From: an uncultured Alphaproteobacteria bacterium
Lineage (GTDB): Bacteria; Pseudomonadota; Alphaproteobacteria; HIMB59; GCA-002718135
Direction: 5' to 3'
Length of the DNA: 32,801 bases
Assembly (NCBI GenBank): GCA_902630465.1
Contig: CACOVJ010000010.1
Span: forward strand, 1-32,801
Part shown: positions 24,738-32,801 of the stretch, one piece after another
Layout of the letters: each line of letters starts with the position of its first letter
Position numbering within the stretch: the first letter of the stretch is position 1
The notes under the pieces: generated by a model
What the model was told of the DNA's origin: nothing
Database searches by the model: none
What the model saw: only the letters and a program-made list of their open reading frames with translations
Position numbers and translations under genes: made by a program

Positions 24738-25586
24738 ATGACATTGTCAGTGAATTTTATTTTTATCTTAATTCTTATTTCTGCTCTTTGTCATGCAGTT
24801 TGGAGCGCTATAATAAAATCAAGTAAGAACCCTTTATCGTTAATGGGTATAACGTCTGTCCTAGAAGTTACTATTTTTTTTCCTTTAACATTTACTGTTC
24901 CATTTCCAACTTTAGAGGCTTGGTATTTTTTAATTGCAACTGTGATTATTCATGTCATTTATAGATTAAATGTAATTTATTCTTACAGATATGGTGATCT
25001 TTCTTACATATATCCAATTTCCAGAGGAAGTTCGTGTTTGTTTGTAGCTATCATCAGTATTTTATTTTTAAGTTCAGATATTAGTGTCTCTGGTTTTATT
25101 GGAATATTAATTGTTTGCATTGGATTATTTTTAATTTCTTATTCTAAAAATTTATCTTTTAACTTTAGAGGTTTTGCTCTCGCAATATCAACCGCAATTC
25201 TAATTACTGCATACACTTTGGTTGACGGGGTTGGGGTTAGACTTTCTGAAAATGGTTTTTCTTATATTTACTGGCTCTTCACACTTAATGGAATACCTTT
25301 ATTAATCATTGGTTTGATCTCTAAAGATGGTTTACGAAAAAGAGGAACGTACACTTTTAGGTCAGGGATTGCTGCTGGTGTATTTGCAACAAGTAGTTAC
25401 GCAATTGTTGTTTGGAGTATGCAATTTATAGAAATAGCTTATGTCTCAAGTATTAGAGAAATAAGCATTGTCTTTGCCGCAATTATTGGAATGCTTTTCT
25501 TATTTGAGAAGAATGCAAAATCTAGAATAATACCTGCTATTTTAATAGTGAGTGGTATTTCTGTTGTTTATTTTCAGATTCTTTAG
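24738..25586 (+). CDS. DMT/EamA permease, phosphonate-utilisation-associated type
   Basis: This is an inner-membrane transporter of the drug/metabolite (EamA) superfamily, about ten helices in 282 residues. I use ATG 24738; a TTG one codon earlier is also possible. The opening (LSVNFIFILILISALCHAVW) and IRLNVIYSYRYGD-type loop (here YRLNVIYSYRYGDLSYIYPI near 72-91) match what I recall of the phosphonate utilisation associated membrane protein family (TIGR03340). Divergence from phnA over a shared 164-bp control region supports a role in moving 2-AEP, another phosphonate or a product. The substrate and direction are unproven. Confidence 0.78.
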   Translation: MTLSVNFIFILILISALCHAVWSAIIKSSKNPLSLMGITSVLEVTIFFPLTFTVPFPTLEAWYFLIATVIIHVIYRLNVIYSYRYGDLSYIYPISRGSSCLFVAIISILFLSSDISVSGFIGILIVCIGLFLISYSKNLSFNFRGFALAISTAILITAYTLVDGVGVRLSENGFSYIYWLFTLNGIPLLIIGLISKDGLRKRGTYTFRSGIAAGVFATSSYAIVVWSMQFIEIAYVSSIREISIVFAAIIGMLFLFEKNAKSRIIPAILIVSGISVVYFQIL

Positions 25587-25630
25587 GGAAAAAATATAGA
25601 CTTTTTGCATGAAAATTTTATATGACTTTT

Positions 25631-25792
25631 ATGACTGAGGATATTATTGAAGTAGACCCAAAAACTGAAACTATCTCTTGCGATGGTGGTGAAGATGGTT
25701 TAGGACATCCCGCAGTTTATTATACTTTCAATAACGAAAACAGAATTGTATGCGGCTATTGTGGTAAAATATTTATTAAAAAAGAAGAGTAG
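25631..25792 (+). CDS. Zinc-finger domain protein (zf-CHCC type)
   Basis: This is a short gene of 53 residues beginning MTEDIIEVDPKTETISCDGG; an ATG three codons earlier at 25622 is also possible. The pattern C17...H26...C41xxC44 (ISCDGGEDGLGHP then RIVCGYCGKIF) is the zf-CHCC motif shared with the mitochondrial complex I accessory subunit NDUFS6. Such small proteins are widespread in alphaproteobacteria. It is two bases before the next gene and cotranscribed with it. The zinc ligands are all present; the role in respiration is inferred only from the family. Confidence 0.9.
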   Translation: MTEDIIEVDPKTETISCDGGEDGLGHPAVYYTFNNENRIVCGYCGKIFIKKEE

Positions 25793-25794
25793 AA

Positions 25795-26151
25795 ATGTAT
25801 AAAGAATCTTGGGGACTTAAAAGAATTTGTCCGATGTGTAGTAAACAATACTATGATCTTGGAAAGACCGAACTTGAATGCCCTGAATGTGGCAAAGAAA
25901 TTGAGGTTACTACTATGACTCGTCCAAGAAGAGGACGAAAGCCAGGAAGTACTAACGCAGCTCCACTCACAAATCCTATTCCACCTAAACCAAAAGAAAA
26001 AGATGATGAACTTGATATTGAAAATTTGGACTTAGATAATAATGAAGATAACTTAGAGGATGATACTGTTCTTCTTGAAGATGAAACAGAAATTGATCCT
26101 GCTGTTGATGTTGGTATTAAACCAAAAGAAGACGGCGAAGAAGAATATTAA
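25795..26151 (+). CDS. TIGR02300-like protein (zinc ribbon plus acidic tail)
   Basis: This is a 118-residue protein of a conserved alphaproteobacterial family of unknown function. It has CPMC (residues 12-15) and CPEC (30-33) zinc-ribbon cysteine pairs around the KQYYDLGKTE segment, which corresponds to the FYDLN box that names the family. A basic RPRRGRKPG linker near 43-51 follows, and then a long tail rich in Asp and Glu. The basic linker resembles an AT-hook, so nucleic acid contact is possible. It is next to the zf-CHCC gene. Confidence 0.85.
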   Translation: MYKESWGLKRICPMCSKQYYDLGKTELECPECGKEIEVTTMTRPRRGRKPGSTNAAPLTNPIPPKPKEKDDELDIENLDLDNNEDNLEDDTVLLEDETEIDPAVDVGIKPKEDGEEEY

Positions 26152-26173
26152 TATTTACTAGAAATTCTAAAAT

Positions 26174-27412
26174 ATGTTTCCTGTATTACAAAAGACTTGG
26201 GCGCTTTTTTTTGGCTTTGCAATTATTTGTCTTGGACATGGACTTCAAGGAACTTTAATTGGAGTTAGATCTGTAATTGAAGGTTTTAGTTTTATATCAG
26301 CAGGTTTAATTATAGCAGGTTACTATGTAGGATATTTAACAGGCGCATTAACTATTCCAATTTTTTTACAAAGAGTTGGACATATAAGAGTATTTGCAGC
26401 GTTAGCCTCACTTGCTTCAATTGCTATTTTGCTTCACTCTGTATTTGTTCATCCTTACTCTTGGTTTTTTATTCGTATAATGACTGGAATTAGTCTCTCA
26501 GGAATTTATGTCATAATGGAAAGTTGGTTAAATGATAGATCTACGAATCAGACAAGAGGGCAATTGTTATCAATTTATATGATTGTTACATTTGCATTTG
26601 TAGGTGCAGGACAATTTTTACTAAATCTTAGTGATCCAGCAAAAGTAGATTTATTTATATTAGTATCTGTACTTCTATCATTTGCGTTATTGCCCATATT
26701 GCTTACAACAACTGAGCAACCAAATACCACAAATCCAAAATATTTTTCATTACGAGAATTTTATAATGTATCACCATTTGGTTTTGTTAGTGCACTAGCC
26801 ACAGGATTATCTCACAGTGCACTTTTTGGATATGGTGCTGTATATGCTACTTCAATAAATCTTAGCTTATTTCAAGTATCCTTATTTATGACTATCCTTT
26901 CTTCATTTGGTGCTCTGGTACAATGGCCAATTGGTTACCTTTCAGATAGAATTGACAGAAGAGTTATATTAATTGGTATAACTTTTGGGGCAGCAGGTCT
27001 AAGTCTTATTTTTATTTTTGCTAGCTTCTTACCAATTACACTTTTTTTAATAATGACTGCTATATTTTCTTGTTTTTGTCTTCCAATGTATTCTTTAGCT
27101 GTTGCTCACACAAATGATTTCTTGCAACCAAATGAAATTGTATCAGCCAGTGCCACATTTAGTATAATTATAGGCATAGCATCTATAATAGGTCCGTTAG
27201 CAGTTTCTATTTTCATGCAAGTAATTGGTTCAAGCGGGTTTTATATTTACTTATTTTTTGTTCATGGTGCCTTAGGTTTGTTTGGTCTATACAGAATGAC
27301 ACAAAGAACTAAACCAAGAGACCTTGAATCACAATATACCCCATTACCTAGAAATATTAGTCCTGCAGGTATGGAAATGAACCCTGTTACCGAGCCAACG
27401 GACGAGGAGTAA
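26174..27412 (+). CDS. MFS transporter (YcaD-like)
   Basis: This is an inner-membrane major facilitator superfamily permease with 412 residues and twelve predicted helices. The first-half motif GYYVGYLTGAL leads into QRVGHIRVFA, the loop 2-3 region, and the second half has GYLSDRIDRRVIL, the conserved GxLxDRxGRR-type loop 8-9. The pattern resembles YcaD-type transporters of unknown substrate. The last 26 bases overlap the convergent msrQ gene. It is probably cotranscribed with the two small zinc-protein genes upstream (22-base gap). Confidence 0.86.
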   Translation: MFPVLQKTWALFFGFAIICLGHGLQGTLIGVRSVIEGFSFISAGLIIAGYYVGYLTGALTIPIFLQRVGHIRVFAALASLASIAILLHSVFVHPYSWFFIRIMTGISLSGIYVIMESWLNDRSTNQTRGQLLSIYMIVTFAFVGAGQFLLNLSDPAKVDLFILVSVLLSFALLPILLTTTEQPNTTNPKYFSLREFYNVSPFGFVSALATGLSHSALFGYGAVYATSINLSLFQVSLFMTILSSFGALVQWPIGYLSDRIDRRVILIGITFGAAGLSLIFIFASFLPITLFLIMTAIFSCFCLPMYSLAVAHTNDFLQPNEIVSASATFSIIIGIASIIGPLAVSIFMQVIGSSGFYIYLFFVHGALGLFGLYRMTQRTKPRDLESQYTPLPRNISPAGMEMNPVTEPTDEE

Positions 27413-27992
27413 TTTTTTTAAAAACTCTATAAAGTAATAATAGTATTATTATTCCCATATATATTGCTGGTTCACTTTTGTTTGCTCTAACTAGCATATA
27501 AAAATGCATACTGGATAGAATTGCTGCTGGGTAAATTAAGTAATGAAGTTTTTTCCATAAATTAAATCCTAGTTTTTTTACCATGCTATTTGTGGAGGTT
27601 ACTGCGAGAGGTATAAGTAATAAAAAGCTTATAAACCCAAGGGTTATAAATGGTCTTTTAATAATATCTTTAATAATGAATTGTAAATCAAGAAAATGAT
27701 CTAAAAAAACGTAAGTCGAAAAGTGAAGTGATACATAATAAAAAGCAAAAAGCCCTATCATTCTTCTAAAAGTTGTTATGGACTTAAATGCTTTAATATG
27801 TGCTATTGAGGATATTATTAATGTTAGTATTATTAGTCTTAATGCCATTAAACCAAACTCATCCATTAACCTTTCAATTGGATTAACTCCTAAATTGCCA
27901 GTAACAAATTGGTAAATCCAAAGAATACTTGGAAGTAAAATTAATAAAAATATGAAAGGCTTACTTCGATTAAAAATTTTTTTTGAAAACAT
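27387..27992 (-). CDS. msrQ: MsrQ, membrane heme subunit of the methionine sulfoxide reductase system
   Basis: MsrQ is the b-type-heme membrane protein that passes electrons to periplasmic MsrP. The 201 residues form about six helices of the ferric-reductase-like transmembrane fold. Candidate heme ligands are the histidines in SLHFSTYVFLDHF and in LHYLIYPAAILSSMHFY. The motif pattern RRMIGLFAFYYVSLHF matches YedZ/MsrQ. It starts three bases after the msrP stop, the standard pairing, and overlaps the 3' end of the MFS gene on the other strand. Confidence 0.92.
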   Translation of the reverse strand: MFSKKIFNRSKPFIFLLILLPSILWIYQFVTGNLGVNPIERLMDEFGLMALRLIILTLIISSIAHIKAFKSITTFRRMIGLFAFYYVSLHFSTYVFLDHFLDLQFIIKDIIKRPFITLGFISFLLLIPLAVTSTNSMVKKLGFNLWKKLHYLIYPAAILSSMHFYMLVRANKSEPAIYMGIIILLLLYRVFKKITPRPLAR

Positions 27993-27995
27993 TTA

Positions 27996-28913
27996 TTAAT
28001 AAAATTTTTTTAAATCTAAATCTTTGTAAAGATGTGCAACTTCCTCTTCATATCCATTAAACATTAAAGTCTCTCTTCTTTTGAATTCTCCAATTCTTCT
28101 TTCAGTTGATTGACTCCATCTAGGGTGATCTACGCCTGGATTAACATTAGCGTAAAAACCATATTCCCAAGGAGCAAGAGTTTCCCAGGAGGTTTCAGGC
28201 TGTTTATCTAAAAACCTAATTTCTACAATTGATTTAATTGATTTAAAACCATACTTCCAAGGAACAACGAGTCTTATAGGAGCGCCATTTTGATTAGGCA
28301 TGTCGTGTCCATATAAACCAGTTGCTAATATTGTTAATGGATTCATAGCTTCATCCATTCGTAGTCCTTCTCTATATGGCCAAATAATTGTTCTTTTATT
28401 TTGTCCTGGCATTTCTTCAGGTCTAAATACGGTTACGAATTGAATATACTTTGCCGAACTCAGAGGTTCAGCCATTTTTATAAGTTCAGATAATTGAAAG
28501 CCTTGCCAAGGAATGACCATGGACCACGCCTCAACACATCTTAATCGATATATTCTATCTTCTATTGTGACATTTGACAGAATTTTTTCTAAGTCAAATG
28601 TTTGAGGTTTTGCTACTAGACCATCTATTTTTATTGACCATGGATTAGGATTAAAATTTCCTGAGTTTAAATGAGGATGTTTTTTATGTGTGCCAAATTC
28701 ATAAAAATTATTATAAGTTGTGATTTCTTCATAAGAATTAAGTTTATCTTTCTCACTTAAATATTTATTATAAATTAAAGTATTATTATCATGATTAGCA
28801 AAAGCCGAGGATGATACAGTTGCCAATAAGGCACTTGCTAATGAACCCTTGATGAACTTTCGTCTATTCAGGTAAGTTTTATAAGGTGTAATTTCAGAGC
28901 TTAAAATCTTCAT
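27996..28913 (-). CDS. msrP: MsrP, periplasmic molybdenum protein-methionine-sulfoxide reductase
   Basis: MsrP repairs oxidised methionines in periplasmic proteins using a molybdopterin cofactor. It has 305 residues. A twin-arginine signal (NRRKFIKGSLASALLAT at 16-32) sends the folded enzyme to the periplasm. The Mo-binding cysteine is C126 in YRLRCVEAWSMVIPW, and RLVVPWKYGFKSIKSI near 216-231 is the conserved sulfite-oxidase-fold region. Length and the following msrQ gene agree. It diverges from the YejA-like gene across 86 bp. Confidence 0.95.
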   Translation of the reverse strand: MKILSSEITPYKTYLNRRKFIKGSLASALLATVSSSAFANHDNNTLIYNKYLSEKDKLNSYEEITTYNNFYEFGTHKKHPHLNSGNFNPNPWSIKIDGLVAKPQTFDLEKILSNVTIEDRIYRLRCVEAWSMVIPWQGFQLSELIKMAEPLSSAKYIQFVTVFRPEEMPGQNKRTIIWPYREGLRMDEAMNPLTILATGLYGHDMPNQNGAPIRLVVPWKYGFKSIKSIVEIRFLDKQPETSWETLAPWEYGFYANVNPGVDHPRWSQSTERRIGEFKRRETLMFNGYEEEVAHLYKDLDLKKFY

Positions 28914-28950
28914 ATTCTAAATATATATTAATAAAACTAAAATTGTAGTA

Positions 28951-28963
28951 ATGTTAAGAACAT
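28951..28963. repeat. Short inverted repeat between msrP and the YejA-like gene
   Basis: ATGTT-aag-AACAT has perfect 5-bp arms around a 3-bp spacer, in the 86-bp divergent region. It could be a regulator site for either gene, but the arms are short and chance is a real possibility. Confidence 0.25.
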
Positions 28964-28999
28964 CTTTATCAAATCCATTTAAATTGTTAGTGTAAATGT

Positions 29000-30790
29000 A
29001 TGAAAAATCTTTCGTTCATACTATTTGGTGTTTTATTATTTTTATTGCCTATAAAATTTGCCTATTCAGAAAAAGTCCATGGAATTGCAATGCATGGTAT
29101 ACCAAAATATAACAGCAATTTTACACATTTAGATTATGTAAACCCTAATGCACCAAAGGGTGGTTCAGTAAAATTTGGGTCATATGGCTCATTTGATAAT
29201 TTAAATAGAGTTGCCTTTAAGGGTTCTAAAGCAGCTGGCCTTGGCTATGTTAATGATACATTAATGAGAAGAGTGTGGGATGAAGCATTTTCTCTATATG
29301 GATTGATAGCTGAAAAAGTAGAATTGCCTAAAGATAGATCTTCAATAACTTTTTATTTAAATCCAAATGCAACTTTTCATGATGGCTCATCAATAACACG
29401 TAATGACGTCTTGTTTAGTCTAGAAACATTTCAAACAAAAGGTACTCCAAATCAGAAAAAAACTTATGGAAAAGTTGTTAAAACTGAATTGATTGGAAAT
29501 AATGGAATAAAAATGATTTTTGAAAACAATGAAGATAAGGAACTGCCTCTCATTATTGCTGGCTTTCTACCCATTATTCCTAAAAAGTTTTATGAAAATC
29601 TTGATGTTACTAAAACATTTTTAGATATACCTCTAGGCAGTGGTCCATACAAAATCGATAGTCTCGATCCAGGGCGTCAAATTAAATACAAACGCGTGGA
29701 AGATTACTGGGCAAAAGATTTACCTGTAAATAAAGGTCTTTATAATTTTGATACAATTATTTATGATTATTACAAAGACTCCAATGTCTTGGTTGAGGCT
29801 TTTAAAGTTGGTGAGTATGACTTTAGAAGAGAATACAATGTAAAACGCTGGTTATCAGAATACGACTTTAAAGCTGTCCAAAATGGTGAGGTGATACTTA
29901 CAGAAATGAATAATGATAGACCAGTTGGAATGAATGGTCTTGTTATGAATACTAGACGTGATTTATTTAATAATAGAAATGTAAGGCTTGCTCTAAGTTA
30001 TGCTTACGATCATGAATGGATTAACAAAACAATATATCAAAATGCATATGTAAGAACTGATAGTTATTTTGATAATTCACCATTAGCATCTTTTGGCTTA
30101 CCTTCGAAAAAGGAATTAGAATTATTAAATGTGTGGAAAGATGAAATTCCAGGAGAAGTGTTTACAGAAACCTTTACTCCACCAGTAACAGATGGAAGTG
30201 GTAATGATCGTATAAATTTATTGAAAGCAAAAGAGATACTTGAAAAAGAGGGATGGTTTGTCAAAAATGGTAAACTTTATAAGGATGAAAAAGAATTCAA
30301 GTTTGAATTCTTGATTGTTAGCCCATCTGATGAAAAAATTGCGTTGGCATATCAAAGTAATTTGAAAAAACTTGGTATTACCATGAATGTAAGAACTGTT
30401 GATTCATCTCAGTATCAAGAACGTTTGTTAAGTTATGATTTTGATATGATTAAAAGATACTGGGGGGTCAGTTTAAGTCCAGGAAATGAGCAGCAATTTT
30501 ACTGGGGATCAGAAGTTGGTCAAAAAGATGGAAGTAGAAATTACCCTGGTATTAATAGTCCCGCAGTTGATGCATTGATTGAAAAACTAATTAGCGCAAC
30601 AAATAGAGAAGAGTTAACAACTGCAATTCATGCACTTGACAGAGTATTGTTATGGGGTCATTATGTAGTACCTCTTTATCATAGCAATAAAGACAGAATT
30701 GCTTATTGGGATTTTTTTGAATATCCGGATGAGATTCCACTTTACGGAATTGTAATTGAATCTTGGTGGATTAATAAAGATAAACAATAA
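29000..30790 (+). CDS. YejA-like extracellular solute-binding protein (family 5)
   Basis: This is the periplasmic substrate-binding component of an oligopeptide/microcin-C-type ABC importer. It has 596 residues. Residues 1-23 form a signal peptide ending FAYS. The mature start with HGIAMHGIPKY, followed by LDYVNPNAPKGGSVKFGSYG, is typical of YejA, as is the C-terminal YPGINSPAVDALIEKL region. No yejB, yejE or yejF homologues are in the window, so the permease and ATPase are elsewhere or shared. There is no sign of a lipobox. No N-terminal truncation is evident. Confidence 0.9.
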   Translation: MKNLSFILFGVLLFLLPIKFAYSEKVHGIAMHGIPKYNSNFTHLDYVNPNAPKGGSVKFGSYGSFDNLNRVAFKGSKAAGLGYVNDTLMRRVWDEAFSLYGLIAEKVELPKDRSSITFYLNPNATFHDGSSITRNDVLFSLETFQTKGTPNQKKTYGKVVKTELIGNNGIKMIFENNEDKELPLIIAGFLPIIPKKFYENLDVTKTFLDIPLGSGPYKIDSLDPGRQIKYKRVEDYWAKDLPVNKGLYNFDTIIYDYYKDSNVLVEAFKVGEYDFRREYNVKRWLSEYDFKAVQNGEVILTEMNNDRPVGMNGLVMNTRRDLFNNRNVRLALSYAYDHEWINKTIYQNAYVRTDSYFDNSPLASFGLPSKKELELLNVWKDEIPGEVFTETFTPPVTDGSGNDRINLLKAKEILEKEGWFVKNGKLYKDEKEFKFEFLIVSPSDEKIALAYQSNLKKLGITMNVRTVDSSQYQERLLSYDFDMIKRYWGVSLSPGNEQQFYWGSEVGQKDGSRNYPGINSPAVDALIEKLISATNREELTTAIHALDRVLLWGHYVVPLYHSNKDRIAYWDFFEYPDEIPLYGIVIESWWINKDKQ

Positions 30791-30811
30791 AATAAGTTAA
30801 TCAGAATTTGA

Positions 30812-31696
30812 ATGAGTCACACAAGAGCTAATATACTAATGTTAATTGCCTCACTTATTTGGGGCACTGCTTTTGTAAGCCAAACTACAGGAATGGGAGC
30901 CATAGGTCCTTTTACTTTTAGTTTTGGAAGATTCTTCTTTGCTTTTTTAACAGTAATTCCATTTGCTATTTATTTAGAACAGAAAAATATTTTAAAAATA
31001 TTAAATGATAGAAAAAAAGTTTATCTTTGTTTGGCTACAGGTTTTTTTCTTTTTGGAGGCATGGGTCTACAACAATATGCTTTACAAAAATCTTTAATAT
31101 CAAATGCTGCTTTTCTTAGCACTCTTTATGTTCCCTTTGTTGGTATAATTTCAAGATTCATAATAAAAAAACAAGTACATTGGATTATCTGGATTGCTAT
31201 TTTACTTTGTTTATATGGTTCATATCTTTTATCCTCTAATCAATCAGTAGAGATTCAACAATCAGATTCACTCTTGTTTATTGCTGCTTTATTTTTTGCT
31301 TTACATATTATTTGTATTGATATTTTTATGAAAGAACTCAACAGTCCTTTTTTATTTGGAAGTATTCAGTATTTAATTGTTTTTATTTTGTCTATGATCT
31401 TGGCTTTCATGTGGGAGGAACCAAGACTCTCAAATATGCAAATTGAATGGTTTGAAATTTTATACACTGGAATTTTTTCTGCTGGCATCGGATATACACT
31501 TCAAATTATTGCTCAACATAAAGCTAATCCTGCTCCAGCTGCTATTATTTTATCAATGGAGTCAGTCTTTGCTGCGATAGCAGGTTGGATACTTTTAAAT
31601 CAAGTTTTAGACACACAAAAAATACTTGGATGTCTTGCAATATTTATTGGAGTCATTATAGTACAACTTGTACCAATAATAATTAAACAAAAATGA
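30812..31696 (+). CDS. EamA/DMT-family permease
   Basis: This is an inner-membrane transporter of 294 residues with ten predicted helices and two EamA repeats. The N-terminal ANILMLIASLIWGTAFVSQT and the second-half MESVFAAIAGWILLNQ segment are typical of YedA/RhaT-like DMT exporters. It is a different subtype from the permease at 24738. Its stop overlaps the ATG of the adenosine kinase gene as ATGA, so the two are translated together. The substrate is unknown; nucleoside or purine export would fit the neighbour but is speculation. Confidence 0.87.
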   Translation: MSHTRANILMLIASLIWGTAFVSQTTGMGAIGPFTFSFGRFFFAFLTVIPFAIYLEQKNILKILNDRKKVYLCLATGFFLFGGMGLQQYALQKSLISNAAFLSTLYVPFVGIISRFIIKKQVHWIIWIAILLCLYGSYLLSSNQSVEIQQSDSLLFIAALFFALHIICIDIFMKELNSPFLFGSIQYLIVFILSMILAFMWEEPRLSNMQIEWFEILYTGIFSAGIGYTLQIIAQHKANPAPAAIILSMESVFAAIAGWILLNQVLDTQKILGCLAIFIGVIIVQLVPIIIKQK

Positions 31697-32667
31697 GTGA
31701 TAAATTAGACGTAGTTGGGATTGGAAATGCCATGGTAGATGCCATAATTCCTTCAAATCAAAGCGAGATTGAAAAGCATAAAATTAATAGAGATTCAATG
31801 AATCTTATTGATGAAAATTTAAAAAATAATTTACATGAAAGTTATTCTATTAGAGAAATGGCAGGTGGAGGTTCACTTGGTAACTCCATGTTTGGTATCA
31901 CCTCTTTTGGTGGCAATGGAAGTTTTATTGGTAAGATAAAAAACGATGAAGTTGGAATTTTTCTTCAAAAAGATATGGTCAGAGAAGGTTTGCAATTTCC
32001 ACTAGGGTTTACTTCACCAGATATTTCTACAGGATGTTGCACAATTTTTGTTGAGGAAGATGGGACAAGAACAATGTGTACATTTTTAGGAGCAGGAACA
32101 TTAATCGGACCAGACGATATTAATGATCAACATATAAAAAATCATAAAATAGCTTATTTAGAAGGCTACTTGTGGGATAATGAAAATGCAAAAAAAGCTA
32201 TGAAGAAAATGGTAGATATTTGTAAAGCAGATAATCAACAAATTGCTTTTACCTTGTCAGATCTTTTTTGTGTTGATAGGCATAGAGATTCTTTTAAAGA
32301 ATTAATTGAGAATGATGTAGATATTCTTTTTGCTAACGAAGATGAAATTAAGGCTCAATCTGAACAATTAAACTTTGATAATGCTGTAGAGTATGCAAAA
32401 TCATTAAATATGACAGTGGCTATAACAAGAGCTGAGAAAGGCTCAGTTATTGTAGAGAAAGATAATGTAATTGAGGTTAATCCAATTCAAGTAGATAAAG
32501 TTGTTGATACAACAGGAGCTGGCGATCTTTATGCAGCTGGATTGTTGTTTGGTATTGCTAGAGACAAAGACATTTCTACTTGTGGAAATTATGCCAGCAT
32601 TGCTGCTGCAGAAATCATTTCACATTATGGCGCAAGACCTTTAGTAAAATTATCTAATTTAATTTAG
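31693..32667 (+). CDS. PfkB-family carbohydrate kinase, probable adenosine kinase
   Basis: This is a ribokinase-family kinase, probably phosphorylating adenosine to AMP. The 324 residues show the N-terminal VGIGNAMVDAI motif, the substrate-binding GGGSLGNSM segment near 57-65, and the C-terminal PfkB signature DTTGAGDLYAAGLLFG near 274-289 with the catalytic Asp in GAGD. Alphaproteobacterial members of this subtype are generally annotated adenosine kinase. The convergent adenosine deaminase gene immediately downstream, acting on the same nucleoside, supports the call; a sugar substrate cannot be excluded. Confidence 0.86.
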   Translation: MSDKLDVVGIGNAMVDAIIPSNQSEIEKHKINRDSMNLIDENLKNNLHESYSIREMAGGGSLGNSMFGITSFGGNGSFIGKIKNDEVGIFLQKDMVREGLQFPLGFTSPDISTGCCTIFVEEDGTRTMCTFLGAGTLIGPDDINDQHIKNHKIAYLEGYLWDNENAKKAMKKMVDICKADNQQIAFTLSDLFCVDRHRDSFKELIENDVDILFANEDEIKAQSEQLNFDNAVEYAKSLNMTVAITRAEKGSVIVEKDNVIEVNPIQVDKVVDTTGAGDLYAAGLLFGIARDKDISTCGNYASIAAAEIISHYGARPLVKLSNLI

Positions 32668-32801
32668 CCAATAACTTATCTTTATTTTTTTTATCACAAA
32701 AAGAATATTTAATTGCATTATGAGTAAGTGAGGTTAGTTGTTTCTCATTTAAACCTAGATCTTCCATGACTTTGTATTCACCTTTAATAGTTGCATTAAA
32801 A
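32654..32801 (-). CDS. add: Adenosine deaminase, C-terminal end (cut by window edge)
   Basis: Reading the minus strand from 32800 gives 48 codons and a TAG stop at 32656-32654. The segment GEYKVMEDLGLNEKQLTSLT followed by HNAIKYSF matches the last helices of adenosine deaminases (EY..A...GLS...L..L..NA...SF). The stop lies inside the last codons of the convergent kinase gene (14-base overlap). The catalytic motifs are beyond the window, so the call rests on this C-terminal pattern and on the neighbouring adenosine kinase. Confidence 0.75.
   Translation of the reverse strand, partial: FNATIKGEYKVMEDLGLNEKQLTSLTHNAIKYSFCDKKNKDKLLAKLN

Noticed and set aside
24739-24749. TGACATTGTCA palindrome as an operator at the DMT permease start
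   Set aside because: It lies within the first codons (ATG ACA TTG TCA), so it is more likely coding sequence than an operator.
1-32801. CRISPR array, tRNA genes, insertion sequences or prophage
   Set aside because: No regularly spaced repeats, cloverleaf-like sequences, transposase motifs or phage genes were found on reading both strands.

Overview
The window is AT-rich (roughly 70% A+T by eye), densely packed and almost free of intergenic space. No stretch longer than about 180 bp lacks a gene, and I see no tRNA, rRNA, CRISPR array or insertion sequence. The gene content points to an alphaproteobacterium: a tsaB-rimI-miaB-phoH-ybeY-corC-lnt operon, an Nfu-type scaffold protein, a zf-CHCC small protein followed by a TIGR02300-type protein, and a PfkB adenosine kinase. 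Low GC, overlapping genes and phosphorus-scavenging content suggest a streamlined marine lineage such as SAR11 or HIMB59/AEGEAN-169-like. That placement is inference.

Region 1 (1-10197) is housekeeping on the minus strand: murJ, trpS, an Nfu-type Fe-S protein, a Bax/FlgJ-like glucosaminidase, tsaB, rimI, miaB, phoH, ybeY, corC and the start of lnt. One plus-strand gene, a secreted polysaccharide deacetylase, sits in the middle with zero intergenic bases on either side.

Region 2 (10375-25586) is a phosphorus-acquisition island. It holds a divergent PiT-family permease, a SET-domain methyltransferase, a PlcP phospholipase with an Agt-type glycosyltransferase (phosphate-stress lipid remodelling), a small membrane protein, a DUF47-PiT phosphate uptake pair with a candidate Pho box, and a 2-aminoethylphosphonate (2-AEP) cluster. 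PhnW (2-AEP transaminase), PhnY (phosphonoacetaldehyde dehydrogenase) and PhnA (phosphonoacetate hydrolase) form a complete route from 2-AEP to acetate and phosphate. Around them are genes the route does not need: a PhnZ/TmpB-like HD-domain oxygenase with no recognisable partner hydroxylase, a dual-specificity phosphatase, a ureidoglycolate-lyase-like cupin, a CpdA-like phosphodiesterase, a phosphonoacetaldehyde-reductase-like iron alcohol dehydrogenase, a methyltransferase-like protein and a DMT permease. This is the best candidate in the window for undescribed biochemistry, possibly use of esterified, hydroxylated or N-modified phosphonates.

Region 3 (25622-32801) is mixed: a missed 53-aa zinc-finger gene, a TIGR02300-like acidic protein, an MFS transporter, msrQ-msrP (periplasmic methionine sulfoxide repair), a YejA-like binding protein without its ABC partners, a second DMT permease overlapping a PfkB adenosine kinase, and the 3' end of an adenosine deaminase gene convergent with the kinase.

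No recognisable transcriptional regulator gene lies in the window, so control of the phosphorus island must come from elsewhere (probably PhoB, given the candidate Pho box).
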